Below, in pieces: positions 16,148-23,871 of a stretch of DNA of 64,000 bases (position 1 is the first letter of the stretch; every line of letters begins with the position of its first letter). Origin of the DNA: Verrucomicrobiota bacterium. GTDB lineage: Bacteria > Verrucomicrobiota > Verrucomicrobiia > Opitutales > Opitutaceae. The notes under the pieces were generated by a model, which saw only the letters and a list, made by a program, of their open reading frames with translations, ran no database searches and was not told the origin of the DNA. Both the position numbers and the translations under genes were made by a program. The DNA is taken from assembly GCA_028293565.1 (NCBI GenBank), contig JAQGON010000111.1:1-64000 (forward strand). The letters run 5' to 3'.

Positions 16148-18049
16148 ATGCGAATCCTGCATCTTGAGGACAATCCGCTGGATGCCGAACTCGTTCACAA
16201 TGCACTTTCCGCCGAATTTGCCGAGTGTGTCGTCACCGTGGTGGTCACCCGGAAGGACTTTGCCGCTCAGCTGGCCGCGGACCCTCCCGACCTGATTCTT
16301 TCGGACTTTTCCCTGCCCGGCTTCAGCGGCCTCGAGGCGCTGGCTTTGGCCCGCGAAGGCTATTGCCACATTCCGTTTGTTTTTGTCTCCGGCACGATCG
16401 GCGAGGAACGCGCCATCGCCGCCGTCCGCGCGGGTGCGTACGACTACGTTCTCAAGGACAGCCTGGCCCGCCTTCCGGTGGTCATTCGCCGCGTGCTGGA
16501 GGATTCCGACCGGCGCCGCCTGCGCGAAAAGGACGTCTGCCGCATCCGGGAACTGATCGGCGTCATCGAACACGCCGCCGAAGCCATCGTCGTCAGTGAC
16601 ATGTCCTCGCGGATCACGCTCTGGAACGACGGCGCCGTCCGCCTCTACGGGATTCCCGCCGCCGAGGCGGTGGGCCGGACTTCCGAGGAGGTTTTTCCGG
16701 CAGGCCAGCTCGGGGAACTGCAGGACGCGCGCGCGATCACGCTGGAAAAGGACCACTGGCGCCGGGAACTCGGCATCGTCACCCATGATGGCCGGCACAT
16801 CGTGGTCGATCTCCACATGACCCTGGTCCGTGACGCCCAAGGCCGTCCCACCGCGCGCCTGACGATCGCGACGGACGTGACGGAGAAAAAAAAGCTCGAG
16901 GAGAAGTTTCTCCGGGCGCAGCGGGTCGAGGGGCTGGGCCTGCTGGCCGCCGGGATCGCTCACGATTTCAACAACATCCTCGCCCCGATGGTCATGGCCT
17001 TTCCGCTCCTGCGCCAGCGCGCCCACCATCCGGCGGATCTCCGGCTGCTGGAAATCCTCGAGAAAAACACCGAGCGCGGCGCCAGCCTGGTCCGCCAGAT
17101 CCTGGGCTTCGCCCGCGGCGCCGCCGGCGATTTTCAGCTGACCCAGGTCCGGCATCTCCTCCGGGACGTCGGCGAAGTCATCGAGGCAAGTTTTCCCAAG
17201 TCGATCGTCCTGGACGAACAGGTGCCCGACGCGCTCTGGCCGATCCACGCGAACCCGACGCAGATCCACCAGATCCTGCTGAACCTCGCGGTGAACGCCC
17301 GCGATGCGATGATGCCCCGCGGCGGCACCCTGCGCCTGCGCGCCGAGAACCGGACCCTGGTCGAGCCGGCGGCGCTCGAGGGCGCGCGGCCCGGGGAATT
17401 TCTCATTCTCGAAGTCTCCGACACCGGCACGGGAATGGCGCCCGAGGTGATCGCGCGGATCTGGGAGCCGTTTTTCACCACCAAGGCGGAGGACAAGGGC
17501 ACGGGACTCGGGCTCTCCACCGTGCGCGGCATCGCGGCGGCGCACGGCGGTTTCGTCACGGTCGAGAGCCGCGTCGGATACGGCAGTTGCTTCCGGGTCT
17601 TCCTGCCGGCGGTCAAACCGGCCGGCCACGCGAGTGCGCCGGTCGCGGAGCCCGCGACGCCCCAGGGCAACGGCGAGCTCGTGCTGATCGCGGACGACGA
17701 AGCCGACGTCCGCGACCTCATTGCGGCGATTCTGGTCCAGCACGGCTACCAGGTCCTGACCTGCAAGGACGGCATCGAGGCGATCGGGCTGTTTTCCCGG
17801 CGGGGACCGGAAATCAAGGCCGTGGTCACGGACATCAGCATGCCCAATCTCGGCGGCGCCGCCCTCGCCCTCGTGCTGCGGCGGCTGCAGCCCGCCATTC
17901 CGATCCTGGCCACGAGCGGCTTGGGCAGCGCCGATCCGGCGGGCGCGTCCGAATCCGCGGCATTCTCCGCGACGCTTTCGAAACCCTTCACGGTGGATGC
18001 CCTCCTCCTCGCCGTGCACCGAATCCTGCTGAAATCATCGATCCCGTAG
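16148..18049 (+). CDS. hybrid histidine kinase (REC-PAS-HisKA-HATPase-REC)
   Basis: A protein of 633 residues from the ATG that starts MRILHLEDNPLD. Order: N-terminal receiver with phospho-acceptor Asp near 53 (LILSDFSLPG); PAS about 140-250; phospho-transfer helix with His near 272 (GIAHDFNNILAP, the H-box style of soluble kinases that regulate sigma-54 or act in cascades); ATPase with N-box VNARDAM, DTGTGMAP, FFTTK and GTGLGLSTV; and a C-terminal receiver with Asp near 562 (VVTDISMPN). No membrane segment, so it is cytoplasmic. It is a clear paralogue of the kinase at 25421, with one PAS instead of two. It is divergent from the LysR gene. Confidence 0.95.
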   Translation: MRILHLEDNPLDAELVHNALSAEFAECVVTVVVTRKDFAAQLAADPPDLILSDFSLPGFSGLEALALAREGYCHIPFVFVSGTIGEERAIAAVRAGAYDYVLKDSLARLPVVIRRVLEDSDRRRLREKDVCRIRELIGVIEHAAEAIVVSDMSSRITLWNDGAVRLYGIPAAEAVGRTSEEVFPAGQLGELQDARAITLEKDHWRRELGIVTHDGRHIVVDLHMTLVRDAQGRPTARLTIATDVTEKKKLEEKFLRAQRVEGLGLLAAGIAHDFNNILAPMVMAFPLLRQRAHHPADLRLLEILEKNTERGASLVRQILGFARGAAGDFQLTQVRHLLRDVGEVIEASFPKSIVLDEQVPDALWPIHANPTQIHQILLNLAVNARDAMMPRGGTLRLRAENRTLVEPAALEGARPGEFLILEVSDTGTGMAPEVIARIWEPFFTTKAEDKGTGLGLSTVRGIAAAHGGFVTVESRVGYGSCFRVFLPAVKPAGHASAPVAEPATPQGNGELVLIADDEADVRDLIAAILVQHGYQVLTCKDGIEAIGLFSRRGPEIKAVVTDISMPNLGGAALALVLRRLQPAIPILATSGLGSADPAGASESAAFSATLSKPFTVDALLLAVHRILLKSSIP

Positions 18050-18058
18050 CCGCCAACC

Positions 18059-18081
18059 CCCTCCGGTCATTTGCCGGAGGG
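18059..18081. terminator. stem-loop between convergent kinase and GH39 genes
   Basis: An eight-base perfect stem, CCCTCCGG / CCGGAGGG, with a 7-base loop. It lies 10 bases after the kinase stop and overlaps the last codons of the opposing gene. There is no T-run, so a Rho-independent role is only possible. Confidence 0.45.
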
Positions 18082-19560
18082 CGTATTGCCCGGGACCAAG
18101 CTGAAGAGGGAGACCGTCGACCTCGGGGAGGGCGACGCAATGACCAGCGCGTCGTGGAGAAAAAGATCGGTCGCGACGGTATCCAATGAGTGAGTCTGAT
18201 CCACCACTTGACGCGTCACCGTGGTCTCGCTGGTCCACGGCAAGCCACTCACGTGGATTTCAACTTTCGAAAGGTCTCCACGGTAATTGCTGACGAGAAT
18301 ATTGGCGTGCTTCTTGTCAGCCGAGAGTCCGGCCAGCACCGAGACGCCCTTCTCGATATCGCTCCCGCTCGCCTTTACTCGGGCAGGTGTCTCGAGCATC
18401 TGGCTAAAAGCCTTGAACGCATAAAAAATGGGCCGGCGTGCGCCATAGCGGTCGGCAAAACCAAAACCGAGGGTGTCGCCTGCATAATAAGCCGCGCCGG
18501 TGATCGTCGTATCCTGGAGGAAGGTCAAAAACGCCACATCGAACGACCCGCCTTCCGCACTGCCGATCCGTTCGAACTGCTTTCCCATCTCCACGGGATC
18601 ATAAAACCAGTCGTTGAATGACCGGAAAGCGGGCGCCCATTCGTCGAGTTGGTTCTCGGTTTTGGGATAACCATACTTGAGCAAAAGGCGGTGCACCTCG
18701 GCGATCTGCTTCAAGGGCATGACATGGTCGGCGCCGTAGCTGTGCCACGAGCAGAAATCGAGAGGGAGGTTCCGCTTCTGGCAGCTGGCGAGGAAGTCCT
18801 CGAGCCACCGGAAGGTCGCGAGGTCACTGCCGCCGGAGAATGCCGGGCCGCCGACCTTCAGCGCCGGGTCGAGTTCCTTCAGCACTTTCGAAACCACGCT
18901 GTAGAATTCGAGATACTCCTCCTGGGTCCCCAGCCAGAAAGATTTCAGGTTAGGCTCGTTCCAAATTTCCCAATATTCGATATTGTAGTGAAATCCGCTG
19001 GCCCAGCCCTGGTTGTAATGACGGACGATGTTCGCGCAGATTTTCGCAAACTTGGCCGAATCCGCCGGCATGCGATTCGATTTCGCCTTCTTGTATCCTG
19101 ACTTCGCCTCCTCCACGAGGTAGATATCGACGCCCAGCCCCAAATTGTAGATCGGCTTCGCCCCGACTGCCATGATGGCGCCGATATACCGGTCGGTTAA
19201 CTCGAAATCGTAATTCGCCGGATCGTCCGCATCCGCATCCATGTTTCGAAAAATATACTGGATGTGCACGCAGTCCTGCCCGGGGTAATTCGGCGCAATG
19301 GGACGGACCAGGGGGATCTTCAGCTCCCGGAATTGATCCGAGAGATCGATCGTGAAGTTTGCGGCGTATGGACCGCAGTTGACACCGAACAACGGGCGAA
19401 TGGTCCCGACCGGCGCGGAAAAATCGACGTCGATCCGCTGCACGGCGGAAGCGGGCTCCTGCGGTGCGCCTTCGGCTCCAGCGACGCTGATCAGGCCAAA
19501 AACGGCCGCCAGGAATACGGCGCTGCGGGTGCAGGTGGAAGACGAGGCGGAGTGTGGCAT
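18067..19560 (-). CDS. secreted GH39-like glycoside hydrolase
   Basis: A 497-residue protein. The ATG at 19560 is preferred to the upstream TTG used by the track; it gives MPHSASSSTCTRSAVFLAAVFGLISVAGA as signal peptide. The TIM-barrel carries YWEIWNEPNLKSFW near 195, where the Glu of NEP is the acid/base of clan GH-A, and TENQLDEWAPAF, whose Glu is a candidate nucleophile as in GH39 beta-xylosidases and alpha-L-iduronidases. A beta-sandwich follows at the C-terminus (ILVSNYRGDLSKVEIHVSG). It likely acts on a xylose- or uronic-acid-containing polysaccharide outside the cytoplasm. The exact family (GH39 versus a close GH-A relative) needs a profile search. Confidence 0.82.
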   Translation of the reverse strand: MPHSASSSTCTRSAVFLAAVFGLISVAGAEGAPQEPASAVQRIDVDFSAPVGTIRPLFGVNCGPYAANFTIDLSDQFRELKIPLVRPIAPNYPGQDCVHIQYIFRNMDADADDPANYDFELTDRYIGAIMAVGAKPIYNLGLGVDIYLVEEAKSGYKKAKSNRMPADSAKFAKICANIVRHYNQGWASGFHYNIEYWEIWNEPNLKSFWLGTQEEYLEFYSVVSKVLKELDPALKVGGPAFSGGSDLATFRWLEDFLASCQKRNLPLDFCSWHSYGADHVMPLKQIAEVHRLLLKYGYPKTENQLDEWAPAFRSFNDWFYDPVEMGKQFERIGSAEGGSFDVAFLTFLQDTTITGAAYYAGDTLGFGFADRYGARRPIFYAFKAFSQMLETPARVKASGSDIEKGVSVLAGLSADKKHANILVSNYRGDLSKVEIHVSGLPWTSETTVTRQVVDQTHSLDTVATDLFLHDALVIASPSPRSTVSLFSLVPGNTPSGK

Positions 19561-19581
19561 ATGAATCTTCGGATTGATCAA

Positions 19582-19955
19582 CAGCGGTTGCGGTGGTGCA
19601 GCCTGAAGCCCCAGGGGGTCGCTGGCCGGGCTGCGGTTTCTAAAAAAATCTCCGGGAGTGCGTGCCCGAGGGTGCTCGCGGCTGTGTTGTCATCCTCCGG
19701 CTGCACGCGGGAGGTTATCGGCCGAAGCGCGCGAAATAATTCCGCGGTCCACGCAATCGGTTCATCGAAACTGTCGTCCATAATCGCGTCGGGGAGTCCG
19801 GATTCCAAGGGTGAGAATGCCTCATCTGCGGGAAACCGTCTACGCCTATGGACTCAATGTCTGGCATTATTCACTCACCTCAAAGCGGAGCATGATGAAG
19901 CCAATGGGGTTATCCCGAAGGGGCATGGCTCAATTCCCGACAAACTTTCCGAGAT
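19582..19955. other. gap upstream of the GH39 gene, no supported gene
   Basis: There is a 76-codon minus-strand ORF (19578-19808) and short plus-strand ORFs, none with recognisable motifs or convincing starts. The segment probably holds the promoter of the GH39-like gene and some of the decayed sequence that extends to the tRNA gene. Confidence 0.5.
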
Positions 19956-19997
19956 TGGGCCCACTGGGATTCGAACCCAGAACCAAAGGATTATGAG
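19956..19997 (-). pseudogene. inverted, intron-less 3' half of tRNA-Ile(CAU)
   Basis: On the minus strand this reads CTCATAATCCTTTGGTTCTG and onward to GTGGGCCCA. Forty-two bases match the anticodon loop, T-arm and acceptor 3' strand of the functional tRNA at 20866-21175, but with the anticodon joined directly to A37, that is, without the intron. The sequence 5' of the anticodon cannot form the D-arm or acceptor, and no CCA follows. It is either the att-type scar of an element that used this tRNA, or the residue of a second, intron-free gene copy. Confidence 0.85.
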
Positions 19998-20149
19998 CGC
20001 GCGTGCTACCATTTTTGGATGATTACGAATGTCCGCTCTTCAACGCAAAATGTCCTGTTCTACGAATTGAAGTACAGCAGTTGCGGCAAAATCGAAGGAT
20101 CCCATGCCGTTAACCGCCGAACCTGAGATTCACTTCCCGGAGCCAAAAA

Positions 20150-20815
20150 GTGGCCAATGATTTCGATCCGGTTTCAACGTTCGCAGGTCTGCAAAAATTG
20201 AAGCGTAGGGTGCGCGGCGACACGCAGCGCTACTTTAATCGAGCCGACATTCCCTGCTATTTGATCCGGCTGAAATGCGGAGTCTACCGGGGGCACTTCG
20301 CGCTTGGCGCCGACCTCGACGAGGCAACGAGAAGTGGCACGGGTCTCCGACCCGTGAACGCGGACTCCGCCGACCGCGAACGTCGGGCTCAACCCTTCAG
20401 TTCACCGCGTTCGGTCGGCTGCAGTCCGTGATCGCCGGCGCGACGGTCCGCTACGAGGGGCGCGAGAGCCCGAGACGGACCTGGGCCGCGAATGCCTCAA
20501 AGTCCCGCACACGACCGTGGCGGAGTACCTGGCACTCGTCCAAAAATACACCCAGCTCGACCCTCCGACTTTCGCTGGCTACCCGATAAAATTTCGCGGA
20601 ATCGTCGGAGCGATCATAGGCTTTAAGCCTACGGGGGCGGACAAATACTCCAGCCAGAGTCCCGTCACTTCGCTGTGGAGGAAAGCAGTGGATGCGGTGC
20701 CGCTCGCCAAAAGGCTAACGCGATCGCCGATGCGCTGCTGAGGAAAATGGTCGAGCAAGGCCTGGCTGTGCCAAGGGCGCGTGAGCATCCCGTCATAGAG
20801 TGTGTAACAAACTAG
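20150..20815 (+). pseudogene. decayed coding remnants, family not recognised
   Basis: Three pieces look like protein but lie in different frames. The first reads VANDFDPVSTFAGLQKLKRR and continues to HFALGADLDEA. A middle piece in another frame has TTVAEYLALVQKYTQLD. The last, back in the first frame, reads KANAIADALLRKMVEQGLAV and ends at the stop at 20813. A partial hairpin repeat A interrupts the first piece just after DLDEA. The segment sits between the inverted tRNA half and the tRNA gene, so it may be the corpse of an integrated element; no integrase motif could be identified. Confidence 0.5.
20336..20405 (+). repeat. dispersed hairpin repeat A, partial copy 2
   Basis: It contains the perfect palindromic end CACGGGTCTCCGACCCGTG, then GCGGACTCCGCC and GAACGTCG in the same order as in the full copies, but lacks the right-hand end. 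It lies inside a decayed coding stretch. Confidence 0.75.
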
Positions 20816-20865
20816 GATTGCAGCCCGCGCCCGCTTCCCCGACTACTCCCAGCTGTTCTTTGGCC

Positions 20866-21175
20866 GGGCCTATAGCTCAACGGTTAGAGCAGAGGACTCA
20901 TCAATTGGTGCCGGCGATCGGGAAACCGTCGCCGGGATTCGGGGAAATTCGGAGAAGCCGTCGCCTTCAACAGCACGGTAACGCCGAGCCGAGCTGCCGG
21001 TGCACTGGCAGAAGGTGTAGAGACTAGCGGAGGGTTTTAGTCCCTTAATGACCGCAACCAGCTCCCGACACCCGCAACGGATCATGCCGTGGGTGATGAC
21101 ATAGTCCAAGCCGGACGGAAACGACCGGGCACTTGAATCCTTTGGTTCTGGGTTCGAATCCCAGTGGGCCCACCA
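20866..21175 (+). tRNA. tRNA-Ile (anticodon CAU, lysidine type), interrupted by an intron
   Basis: Exon 1 (20866-20901, 36 bases) begins GGGCCTATAGCTCAACGGTT and ends with the anticodon CAT. Exon 2 (21136-21175) begins AATCCTTTGGTTCTG and ends GGGCCCACCA, with CCA encoded. The joined 76-base molecule folds as a cloverleaf: a 7-bp acceptor (GGGCCTA/TGGGCCC with one G-T), D-stem GCTC/GAGC, anticodon stem GAGGA/TCCTT and T-stem CTGGG/CCCAG with loop TTCGAAT. The CTCATAA loop and the sequence GGACTCATAATCC resemble bacterial minor tRNA-Ile, whose C34 is changed to lysidine so that it reads AUA, better than initiator or elongator Met. Orientation is convergent with the response regulator downstream. 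Confidence 0.93.
20902..21135 (+). ncRNA. group I self-splicing intron (Azoarcus-like IC3) in the tRNA anticodon loop
   Basis: The 234-base insert lies exactly after the third anticodon base and ends in G. P1 pairs exon CAT with the internal guide GTG, with the conserved U-G at the splice site. P2 is GGCGA/TCGCC capped by GGGAAACC. The core words AAATTCGG, GGTAACGCCGAGCC, AAGGTGTAGAGACTA and CATAGTCC appear in the order known from the Azoarcus tRNA-Ile intron. P7 is GACTA (21022-21026) with TAGTC (21102-21106), and a P9-like hairpin with a GAAA loop closes the 3' end. No ORF is inside, so there is no homing endonuclease. It should splice itself using guanosine. Confidence 0.93.
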
Positions 21176-21265
21176 AGAATAATTTCGAGGGCGTTTCGTT
21201 TCCGGCGGATCAGCTCGTCCTGCGGCAAGTGTCGGAAGTCGATCGTCAAGGCCGGTCGATGCCGT

Positions 21266-21631
21266 TCATTTGCCGACGAGCCGGCGCACTTCGGCCAAGA
21301 TTTCCGCCAACGGGACCGTCTTTTGCAGGTAGCTCGCTACATTCGGACTGAGACTATCACGCACCACCTGCGGGTCGATGTACACTCCGGTCAGGAGCAT
21401 CATCGGCGTGTCGGGATATTTGGCCTTCAAGGTCCGGATCATATCCAGCCCATCCGAGTCTTCCAGCTGCAGGTCCGAGATGATGAGTTGTGGCGGATCG
21501 GTCGCAATCAGGCGCTCCGCCTCGAGGGCCGATGCCACATCCGACACGCGATAGCCCTCGTAACCGAGCGCATGCCCCAGGACCTCCCGGATTTCGGCTT
21601 CATCGTCGACGATCAATATATGCTTCGCCAT
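21266..21631 (-). CDS. stand-alone CheY-like response regulator
   Basis: A 121-residue single receiver domain: acidic pair ILIVDDEAE near residue 10, phospho-acceptor Asp in LIISDLQLED near 53, Thr in MMLLTGVY, and Lys in SYLQKTVPL near 104. There is no output domain. It follows the Cache-HAMP-PAS sensor by 3 bases on the same strand, so the two are surely co-transcribed. It must act by protein contact or as a phospho-relay partner, possibly of one of the two hybrid kinases nearby. Confidence 0.93.
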   Translation of the reverse strand: MAKHILIVDDEAEIREVLGHALGYEGYRVSDVASALEAERLIATDPPQLIISDLQLEDSDGLDMIRTLKAKYPDTPMMLLTGVYIDPQVVRDSLSPNVASYLQKTVPLAEILAEVRRLVGK

Positions 21632-21634
21632 GGG

Positions 21635-23278
21635 TCAGTGGGATTCCTCTGCGTTCCGAGCATTTCGCAGAATCACGATTCCGCCAACGACTTTGTCGCC
21701 GTCGCGCAGCGGGAACATCGTGAGGCGGACGGAGACTGGCCGGCCGTCCTTGTCGTCGATCGTCGCTGGAAGATCCCGGAGGTCGCGGCCTTCGTTCAGC
21801 GCGTAGACGAGCGGGCTGGTTTTCGAACCGCCTGGTGCGTCCGGTCCGTCCAATCGCACCACGTCCGAGAGCGGCCGGTCGATCAGTTCCATCAGCGTGC
21901 GCCCGGTGAAGTGCGGGACAGCGGGATTCACCCGCGAGATGTTCCGGGCTTTCGTCAGCACGAATACGAGGTCGGTGATCGAGTTGATGATCAGCTGGTC
22001 GTAACGCCGCTGATGCACGAGCGCTTGATTGGTCCAGCGACGCTCCAGATTCTCGGCCTGCAATTTCACATTGGCGGCGGCGACCTCGGCCGTGCGTTCC
22101 TGCACGCTTTTTTCCAGTTGCCGGTTTTTCTTCAGGGTTTCCTGCATGAGCATGAAGGACCGGGTCAGGATCCCGATCTCGTCGTTGCGACGCGGCGGGG
22201 CGATTTCCTGCTCGAGGTTTCCGGCCGTGATTTCCTGCGAAACTCGCGTGAGCTGCTCGAGCGGGCGCAGCGCAAAGCGGGTGGTCAGGAGCACGATGGC
22301 CAAAAGAAGCACCATGGTGACGGCCAGTGATACCGTCGTGATCCACCGGAAGGCACTGACCTGCTGGAGAAACTCCGCCTCCTTGTAGCCCACCACGACG
22401 CCCCAGCCGCCGATCTGCACGGGCTTGTAGTTCTCATGGACCCTCACGTGCAGAAGGTTCGAGGCGTACGAAAGCGCGCCCTGCCGGTTGGTCGACACCC
22501 GCTGATAGATCTGGGCCAGCTCCGGCATGCTCGCGCTTTGTGCGAGGCTCTCCATCGTCTCGGTGAGGACGTACTTCGGGTTGGGATGCGTGATCAGCCG
22601 TCCCGTCTTCGAGAAGATCATCACGTAGCCGGTGTCGAAAAATTCGTTCTGGTGTGCCAGCTCCCGCACCCAATCCAGGGCCAGACCGGCGGCGACCACG
22701 CCCGCAACAGTCCTCCGGCCATTGATCGTGCGGTAGAACGGCGCCGACACCTTCACCACGTCGGCATTCGCTCCGCCCTGGTCGAAAAACGGCTCGCTCC
22801 ACGCGACATCCCTCCGTCCCAGCGCGGTGGCGTACCAGTCGTGAGTCCAATATTGGTAGTCCTGCGCCGCCAAGTCGCGGGCCACCAGCTTGCCACCGGA
22901 ACGCGAAAGATAACGGCCGAAGCGTTCGATGCCCGGCTCCAGCACGTACGGTTCGAAGGAAATGCTGAACTCCGAAAAATTCGCGGTCCCGGTCATCACG
23001 TTGCCGATGATCCGGTTCACTTCCGCCGGCGAGAGTTCCCGGTCCTCCAGGTCCTGCGCGATGTAGCGCACCGTCGTCTCCACCGATCGAAGCTCCTTCT
23101 GCAGGCCTTCCACGAGCGCAATCGTGGCGGTGGCCGCCTGGAGCTCCGCCTGCTGCAGCACGATCTCTTCGGCCGCGCGGCGCTTGAGCTCCGTGACCAC
23201 CGGAACGGCGATGAAGCCCAGAAACAGGATGATGCCAGCCAGGCGAACCGGAAGCCGGTCAAAGAAAGCGACGCGCAT
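21635..23278 (-). CDS. membrane sensor: dCache-HAMP-coiled coil-PAS, no kinase domain
   Basis: A 547-residue protein. One membrane segment lies near the N-terminus (LAGIILFLGFIAVPVV), then a periplasmic double-Cache domain about 30-310 (YQYWTHDWYATALGRRDVAWSEPF, VSAPFYRTINGRRTVAGVVAAG, YVMIFSKTGRLITHPN). A second membrane helix (TTVSLAVTMVLLLAIVLLTT) is followed by HAMP (LRPLEQLTRVSQEITAGNLEQE), a coiled coil and a PAS domain. The protein then stops: no H-box or ATPase, GGDEF, EAL or methyl-accepting domain is present. It is partnered by the stand-alone receiver just downstream. Such a sensor may need a separate kinase, or may act on the receiver by contact. Confidence 0.85.
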   Translation of the reverse strand: MRVAFFDRLPVRLAGIILFLGFIAVPVVTELKRRAAEEIVLQQAELQAATATIALVEGLQKELRSVETTVRYIAQDLEDRELSPAEVNRIIGNVMTGTANFSEFSISFEPYVLEPGIERFGRYLSRSGGKLVARDLAAQDYQYWTHDWYATALGRRDVAWSEPFFDQGGANADVVKVSAPFYRTINGRRTVAGVVAAGLALDWVRELAHQNEFFDTGYVMIFSKTGRLITHPNPKYVLTETMESLAQSASMPELAQIYQRVSTNRQGALSYASNLLHVRVHENYKPVQIGGWGVVVGYKEAEFLQQVSAFRWITTVSLAVTMVLLLAIVLLTTRFALRPLEQLTRVSQEITAGNLEQEIAPPRRNDEIGILTRSFMLMQETLKKNRQLEKSVQERTAEVAAANVKLQAENLERRWTNQALVHQRRYDQLIINSITDLVFVLTKARNISRVNPAVPHFTGRTLMELIDRPLSDVVRLDGPDAPGGSKTSPLVYALNEGRDLRDLPATIDDKDGRPVSVRLTMFPLRDGDKVVGGIVILRNARNAEESH

Positions 23279-23286
23279 GGGAGGAT

Positions 23287-23868
23287 CTAGAATTGGATTT
23301 TAAAGATCTCCCCGTGATTGGGGAACTTCGAAAGCTCGGACAACTGCCGCGTGGGCGGATCGTAGACGAGCAACCCGCGCTCGGTGGCGATCAGCATGTA
23401 GGCGTCGCGGTCGCGGTTGCCCGGCAATTCGCCCCACGCCTCGCGCCGGTTGCAGATCAGGACCCCGATAGGCATTGCCAGACTTTTCCCGTGCTCCCGC
23501 AGGATGGCGAGGCTCGTCGCGACCTGCAGCAGCCGGGCATATTCCAGGCCATCGTAGGAACCCAACCGGGCTTGCGGCAGATCGACGCCGACGCAGCGCG
23601 CGGCCGCTTCCAGCCACGCCGCCAGCACGGGAAGCGAACTGCTCTCGAGTACCGCATACTCGCGGTCGACGAAGTCGATGTCCTGAAGTTCCTTTACTCC
23701 GCCCCGGCGCACTTCGCGGATGAAGGTCAGGAAACCGATGCTCTTGATCCCGCCGTCGTCTTCCCGCACGAGAGCCGGAAGCGGAAACTTTGGCAGGCTC
23801 AGGGACGGCCCCGCGCCGATCAACGGCACGCCCAAGGCAAAAATGAAGAAGGCGACGAAACGCTTCAT
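23287..23868 (-). CDS. secreted protease-like protein that has lost its catalytic residues
   Basis: A 193-residue secreted protein (signal MKRFVAFFIFALGVPLIGA). Its second half aligns with the next upstream gene product from the DxxxYxR segment to the closing VYDPPTRQLSELSKFPNHGEIF, including a shared FPN/YPN and final hydrophobic strand. At the three positions that form the putative catalytic triad in the neighbour, this protein has Gly (about 107), Asp (about 155) and Asp (about 170) in place of Cys, His and Glu. It thus looks like an inactive paralogue arisen by tandem duplication. It follows the upstream gene by 3 bases, and 8 bases separate it from the sensor gene. The alignment was made by eye. 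Confidence 0.65.
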   Translation of the reverse strand: MKRFVAFFIFALGVPLIGAGPSLSLPKFPLPALVREDDGGIKSIGFLTFIREVRRGGVKELQDIDFVDREYAVLESSSLPVLAAWLEAAARCVGVDLPQARLGSYDGLEYARLLQVATSLAILREHGKSLAMPIGVLICNRREAWGELPGNRDRDAYMLIATERGLLVYDPPTRQLSELSKFPNHGEIFKIQF

Positions 23869-23871
23869 GGC

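Noticed and set aside
19811-20022. Plus-strand ORFs ending GPLGFEPRTKGL or GPTGIRTQNQR
   Set aside because: These are the well-known false translations of a tRNA 3' half on the opposite strand.
20866-21175. Reading the interrupted tRNA as tRNA-Met
   Set aside because: The CAU anticodon alone allows Met, but the body, the GGACTCATAATCC arm and the Azoarcus parallel fit minor tRNA-Ile better. A lysidine-type identity still needs a tRNA classifier.
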